A stretch of 64,000 bases of DNA from positions 31,875,773 through 31,939,772 of the forward strand of contig OZ037766.1 in assembly GCA_964035545.1 (NCBI GenBank), read 5' to 3'. Source of the stretch: Bugula neritina. Lineage: Eukaryota; Bryozoa; Gymnolaemata; Cheilostomatida; Bugulidae. The position numbers were made by a program, and so were the translations under genes. Positions 61,601 to 64,000 of this stretch are shown here, one piece after another. The notes below the pieces were generated by a model. That model did no database searches and had not been told where the DNA came from. It was given only the letters and a program-made list of their open reading frames with translations. Numbering within the stretch: the stretch's first letter is position 1; each line of letters opens with the position of its first letter.

Positions 61601-63793
61601 TGTAAATCCTCCAGGTGCATATAGAACTCAGAGAGGGAGGTTAGTTAGAAAACCAAAGAGATTAGGTTATGACATGTAGAATTAACAATAACATGCCATG
61701 GGTAGTAGTTGAGCTTTGCACCAGCACCTAGCAATTAATAGCATGCAGAGTTTGTATTCATTTATTATGTCATTATAATCATTAGTGAGAATTAGTTTAG
61801 TTGCATGCCAACTTTTCATCATGCTTATACTGTTGTTTTATGCTTTTCTATTATAAAACATTTAGAAAGGGGAGATGTAGTATAATGTTGTTTACAATTG
61901 CTGAGTTATTTATATACCTAACAGTAATATGCTATTAATACATATGTCGTAGATTTGTGATTCATTCCTATGTTATATATATATACCTTACACTTATGAT
62001 CAGCAGCAGTTCTTTCTATGCTGTCAAGCTGTATACTTTATACCTTACAATAATAAACATCACGATACATTATTCCAATGGTCTCATCTTAATTATTACC
62101 CACGCAAACGTACAACAAACAAGAAACATTACAGGTTTGGATTGTCACATAGAAATGGGTTGACTCTTTGTTCATAAAGTCACATCCAAAATTATGAAAT
62201 TACATGCTATCACTACATTTTTAAATGTCTGAATAGAATTTCGCCCAGTTAGATTAACTGAAAAGCCACAGGTTCCGGTAGTTTATTTGTAGGAAGTTTT
62301 CTCCTCTCGAACACCTCCAAATCTCAGCCCTTATTAATACTGTTGTCATCTCACAATGTAAACAAACATGATCAATATTGACTCTGTTTTAACTTTACAT
62401 TTACTCTGCTTTGAATTTTGCCAGATATTTGTTTATTTAGCAGTAAAACTGAAGAGTTGCATAAGTTTTGAATTTAAAAAAATAATAATGAAATAAACGC
62501 TGCTTGAATAGTTACATAATGCATATAAGTTAAAGCTAACCAATTTTCAAAATAAAAATAGCCATCAATTTGAATGAAAACAAACAGAAAGGAAATGACA
62601 TACAATAAACACTTTCAAGAGTTCAAGTGTAATTTAGTTCTTTAGAAACTGTAAACTTTAAAACTATTTCTCTAGAGGATTAAAACATTTCAGGCACCTG
62701 CCGAATTGCCTGACTATGTACAGCAAGTGATGTTACCAAACTTGTGCTTGTCTATTTGCTTCTACACTTTGGTATGATTGTGTGTTTTCAACTCTGAACT
62801 CTGTGGTTTATAGATTAAAAGATTTATTGACGTTGGTACAGGCCAGATGGCTATACAGGATGAGATTGAAAGATACAGTGATAAATATCCTGTGATTATA
62901 AGCATAATTTCTAAAATGCTGAGCTACCATGCAGCCTCTCGGCCAGAGTGTGACGAGATTCTAAGAAAACTTAACAACTCTATCAGCCCAAATTGTAAGT
63001 CGTTACCTTTTAGCTAGACTACTTCTATACAACATAAATGTTGATCTTAGTGGTTTCAATTACACCACTTACTTTATCTGCAATTTGAAATATATTAATT
63101 GAATGTTTTCATCATTTCGTCAACAAATTATTCACTTTATAAGACTTCAGAAGATGCAGTTTTTCGAGTATTTGAAGGATTTTCTAGTACAACTCATTTG
63201 CTAGTTTAACATTCAACTCTATTTCTTGTTAAAAGTCAGGAGTACTGAAGATGATCTACGCTGTGAGACGTCAACCTCTGACCCCAATGTGGCTCTCCTT
63301 CTACAGTCAAATTCTCAGGCTAGCACATCTTCCAGCACCCTATGCTATCTTGCAGCTGGTAATGAAGAGGTTTCTCCTTATTGTGAAGGTAACACATTTT
63401 TTACCCATATAACTTTCATGGAATTTAAGGGAAAGGTTTTTCCATACATTTCACATTTTCGATGGCGTATCACACAAAAAATAATATTGAATTTTAATTG
63501 CTACATGCTTCGGCATATCTTTCAAGTTTAGCTGTCAAGCAGCTGTACTCCAGAGTTAGTCATAAGACTGCATGGATATATCACGGTTGTTTCTATATTT
63601 AGTACTATTCAACCATTTAGGTGCTGTTACCGCAACTGGGGATAGCATTGTCCAGCCATTGCTTTCAACACCGTCACAGACCGGTGAGCAGGGTGAGGTG
63701 GTTGAGGCGGAGGTGCCCGAGTCTGAGTTCCAGACTCTGCCCAATGACATGATCAGACCAGCTGATGACAATGATGAGGATGAGGGTTTCTGA
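52619..63793 (+). CDS. Divergent protein kinase-like gene 3 (13 exons, 529 aa)
   Basis: Exons: 52619-52648, 52870-52956, 53082-53144, 53371-53451, 53949-54044, 54553-54678, 55153-55297, 56496-56661, 56810-56918, 57216-57395, 62814-62994, 63236-63388, 63621-63793; 1590 nt. A basic N-terminus (PPAKRIRGMASKSAR, PRRHPHRRF) could be a nuclear signal. A charged helix (about 63-80) follows, then the kinase domain: LLGSGGFGTAY (132-142), Lys160 in ICLKR, HCDIKPDN (253-260; Cys for the HRD Arg), DFGLA (274), YMAPE (about 297-301), LFGLGATLHHVVTLSPPW, RPECDEIL. The tail ends in acidic DDNDEDEGF, as in gene 2. All catalytic residues other than the HRD Arg are present. Intron positions and phases match genes 1 and 2. 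Intron 10 holds a full LTR retrotransposon in the sense orientation, and intron 4 is a repeat array that supplies the acceptor. Confidence 0.9.
53480..53948 (+). repeat. About 30-bp minisatellite forming intron 4 of kinase-like gene 3
   Basis: About 16 units of 'cctgctatacatgtcacttt' plus 'acttataa', running to the last intron base. The final unit reads 'tgtcactttag', so the acceptor AG is the repeat's 'cttta' followed by G in place of C or T. Confidence 0.95.
55590..55945. repeat. Dispersed repeat, copy 2 (intronic)
   Basis: Reverse complement of 18275-18600, for example 'ggaggagacaactccaaaat', 'cttaggtcaaaatattta' and 'agccagcataacaaatgat'. It lies in intron 7 of kinase-like gene 3. Confidence 0.75.
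57447..57451. repeat. Target-site duplication, left
   Basis: GGTTT directly before the 5' LTR; the same five bases follow the 3' LTR at 62134-62138. Five bases is the usual length for Ty3/gypsy integrases. Confidence 0.93.
57452..57709 (+). repeat. 5' LTR
   Basis: 258 bp, starts TGTAGTATAATG and ends ACATTACA. A TATA-rich stretch lies at about 57549-57562 and AATAAA at 57628-57633. Confidence 0.96.
57710..57727 (+). other. Primer-binding site
   Basis: TGGTGTCAGAAGTGTG abuts the LTR; it begins TGG, the complement of the tRNA CCA end. I do not assign the tRNA species. Confidence 0.8.
57744..61679 (+). CDS. Gag-Pol polyprotein of the Ty3/gypsy element (1311 aa)
   Basis: A single ORF without frameshift or internal stop. 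Gag occupies about residues 1-250 and ends in two CCHC-type zinc knuckles (about 208-243; CHSCGSSHRRRHC and CNKCGKFNHFAKVC). An aspartic protease follows (DTGAQVNVL, Asp near 303). RT carries YIDDLLIH (580-587), RNase H has LQVDASSFSLGAVL (Asp near 728), the integrase HHCC zinc finger starts near 945 (HKSHQG... CVQC), and the DDE core has AADLFSLDG, RSDNGPQFTS and the Glu in CAERYVRTAK. A GPY/F-like C-terminal module (GPRSYWV) is present. Gag and Pol are fused in one frame, so no ribosomal frameshift is needed. All catalytic residues are intact. The start ATG follows 34 bp after the LTR. Confidence 0.97.
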   Translation: MATRAPSSFDFTNPSGWGEWIRRYSRYHNVTKMSKEADDLQIDSLLYTMGEAAEDIFIQLPLTNDDRKKYDKVKEAFDTYFKPRTNKAHHIVQFNGRTQEPNENNEEYIRALYSLAQHCEFGNAVNDNIKYRLLTGMKDKALSIELQQLTEDQLTLENVTQRMRAKEIIQRNLASAAPEQPADVDAIRKRDYSNNFQPKKHTMDIINNCHSCGSSHRRRHCPAYGKSCNKCGKFNHFAKVCRSKAITKSTTNAVQVPDATTDVNEEPCMLNVGLCSNVKLNACNSSVWFENFVFGKTKVAMKVDTGAQVNVLTRDIFENLDVSRELRKAGTKLTGYTGHVIPVDGVVELPFSFRGKTYKSEFYVTTAKNTPLLGLPTIKELGLIGIDQVEQVDTDSSKLIVEEFKDVFEGFGKLDIEHHITLRPEAKPVVCNVRPVPINVKPKLKAELDRLEKLEIIQKCNEPSDWVSPIVVAEKPNNQIRLCLDPRLLNKEIMREHYKLPTTTEIYSRIGQSKFFSTLDATNGFHQIPLDVESCKLTTFITPYGRYNYKRLPFGLNSSAEVFHKTMCQKLGDIGGIEIYIDDLLIHAPTKEIHDRRLREVLLRCREINLKLNSEKCAIGRQVVNFLGHEISGDGILPKRNRAKAIQEMLTPTCKNDVQRFLGFVNYMGKFCPDLANETQPLRQLLKKNTIFIWEKAHNNAFVKIKQLVSNAPLLKHFNSDEEITLQVDASSFSLGAVLMQKGQPVEFAAKSLTDTQKRYAQIDKELLAVLFGCRKFHYYVYGGSKFFVQTDHKPLLGIVEKNIEDTNPRIRRMLLELMSYDFKLVYKKGNEMYIADMLSRASYPDIDTSVNVAEFDPMNKLPEMIFCSDQAKAEYKQAVLSDRELQALKLFVINGWPPYRKSCSFVGRKYWPWRNEIGICDEFLFVGSKLIVPMSKQTEILQKLHKSHQGIVKTKALAKTVVFWPGINNQIEEMIQSCVQCRENIEQQCRQPMMASEIPKYPFHTVAADLFSLDGNDFMLIVDYFSKWLIIEPLKTTTSSSVIQCFEKTFADFGVACVLRSDNGPQFTSRQFKIFLNEQGIEHLTSSPGYPQSNGCAERYVRTAKALLKKCKAEGRTFYGGLRNLRNTPISDKIPSPAVLLQGRVLPDTLPRDLKTLFPNSYDKQIIQNEFEIVKSTQKLSYDRHAKSELSVLKPGQRVRAKINDKWILGKIQKQDLTGPRSYWVVTDENKLYRRTRGDITLTNEPQQIPTPVLPPMHRSIPAIPGPPIDQADDSNTSQSENSSNVNPPGAYRTQRGRLVRKPKRLGYDM
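61864..61875 (+). other. Polypurine tract
   Basis: AGAAAGGGGAGA directly before the 3' LTR, the plus-strand priming site. Confidence 0.88.
61876..62133 (+). repeat. 3' LTR
   Basis: 258 bp; I found no difference from the 5' LTR on reading both through. AATAAA at 62052-62057. Confidence 0.96.
62134..62138. repeat. Target-site duplication, right
   Basis: GGTTT, matching 57447-57451. Confidence 0.93.
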
Positions 63794-63817
63794 TAGTTGG
63801 CAGTAAAGTAGCACATT

Positions 63818-64000
63818 GTACATTGTACACACTACACTGTACACACTACACTGTACACACTACACTACACTGTACACACTACACTGTACACTGTACACAC
63901 CACACTGTACACACTACACTGTACACACTACACTGTACACACTACACTGCACACACACATTACACTGTACACACTACACTGCAGGCACTACACTACACAC
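63818..64000. repeat. About 14-bp minisatellite (tacactgtacacac), runs off the window
   Basis: Tandem 'gtacacactacact' units begin about 25 bp after the stop codon of kinase-like gene 3. They lie in or next to its 3'UTR. No AATAAA was seen before the window ends. Confidence 0.95.

Larger units (their letters stand above)
57452..62133 (+). mobile_element. Complete Ty3/gypsy LTR retrotransposon, 4,682 bp
   Basis: Two 258-bp LTRs that read as identical (TG...CA ends), a 5-bp GGTTT target duplication, a primer-binding site directly after the 5' LTR, a polypurine tract directly before the 3' LTR, and one uninterrupted gag-pol ORF. The order protease, RT, RNase H, integrase places it in Ty3/gypsy (Metaviridae) rather than Copia or BEL. 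There is no envelope ORF. All features of a recent insertion are present. It sits in the sense direction inside intron 10 of kinase-like gene 3. Confidence 0.97.

Overview
This is a stretch of an intron-rich, AT-rich animal genome, almost certainly an invertebrate. The evidence is long spliced genes with GT-AG introns, a full-length PCID2 (a TREX-2 / mRNA-export subunit found across animals), a three-SH3 adaptor, a secreted C-type lectin, abundant micro- and minisatellites, and a metazoan-type Ty3/gypsy element. I cannot name the species or the phylum from the sequence. All gene models were built by hand from reading frame, splice sites, phase and family resemblance. Every CDS sums to a multiple of three and closes on a stop.

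Layout. 1-9407: two direct copies of a roughly 3 kb non-coding segment (1-3460 and 6553-9407) flank a three-exon secreted C-type lectin gene (+, 4914-5972). 10718-20180: kinase-like gene 1 (-, 11 exons, 452 aa). 22200-32847: SH3 adaptor (+, 13 exons, 795 aa, proline-rich N-terminus and three C-terminal SH3 domains). 33771-39607: PCID2 (-, 11 exons, 400 aa). It converges tail-to-tail with the SH3 gene, and their poly(A) signals lie about 50 bp apart. 41877-48660: kinase-like gene 2 (+, 13 exons, 630 aa). 52619-63793: kinase-like gene 3 (+, 13 exons, 529 aa). Intron 10 of gene 3 carries a complete 4,682 bp Ty3/gypsy retrotransposon with indistinguishable LTRs, an intact 1311-codon gag-pol ORF and a 5 bp target duplication.

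The three kinase-like genes are clear paralogues. They share intron positions and phases through the whole kinase domain, the same short N-terminal helix-rich segment, and unusual catalytic loops (HCD in two, HRDFTPAN in the third). They look like a local family expansion interrupted by the unrelated SH3 and PCID2 genes. I do not recognise them as a named kinase family.

The most unusual pattern is that several minisatellites are built from the splice junctions themselves. In kinase gene 2, three introns begin with tandem copies of their own 5' splice donor (50 bp, about 14-24 bp and about 20 bp units). In PCID2, one intron is about 40 tandem copies of its own 3' splice acceptor plus the first bases of the next exon, and another intron repeats right at its donor. 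In kinase gene 3, one intron is a repeat array whose last unit has become the acceptor. This points to recurrent tandem duplication seeded at exon-intron borders, giving long runs of decoy splice sites.
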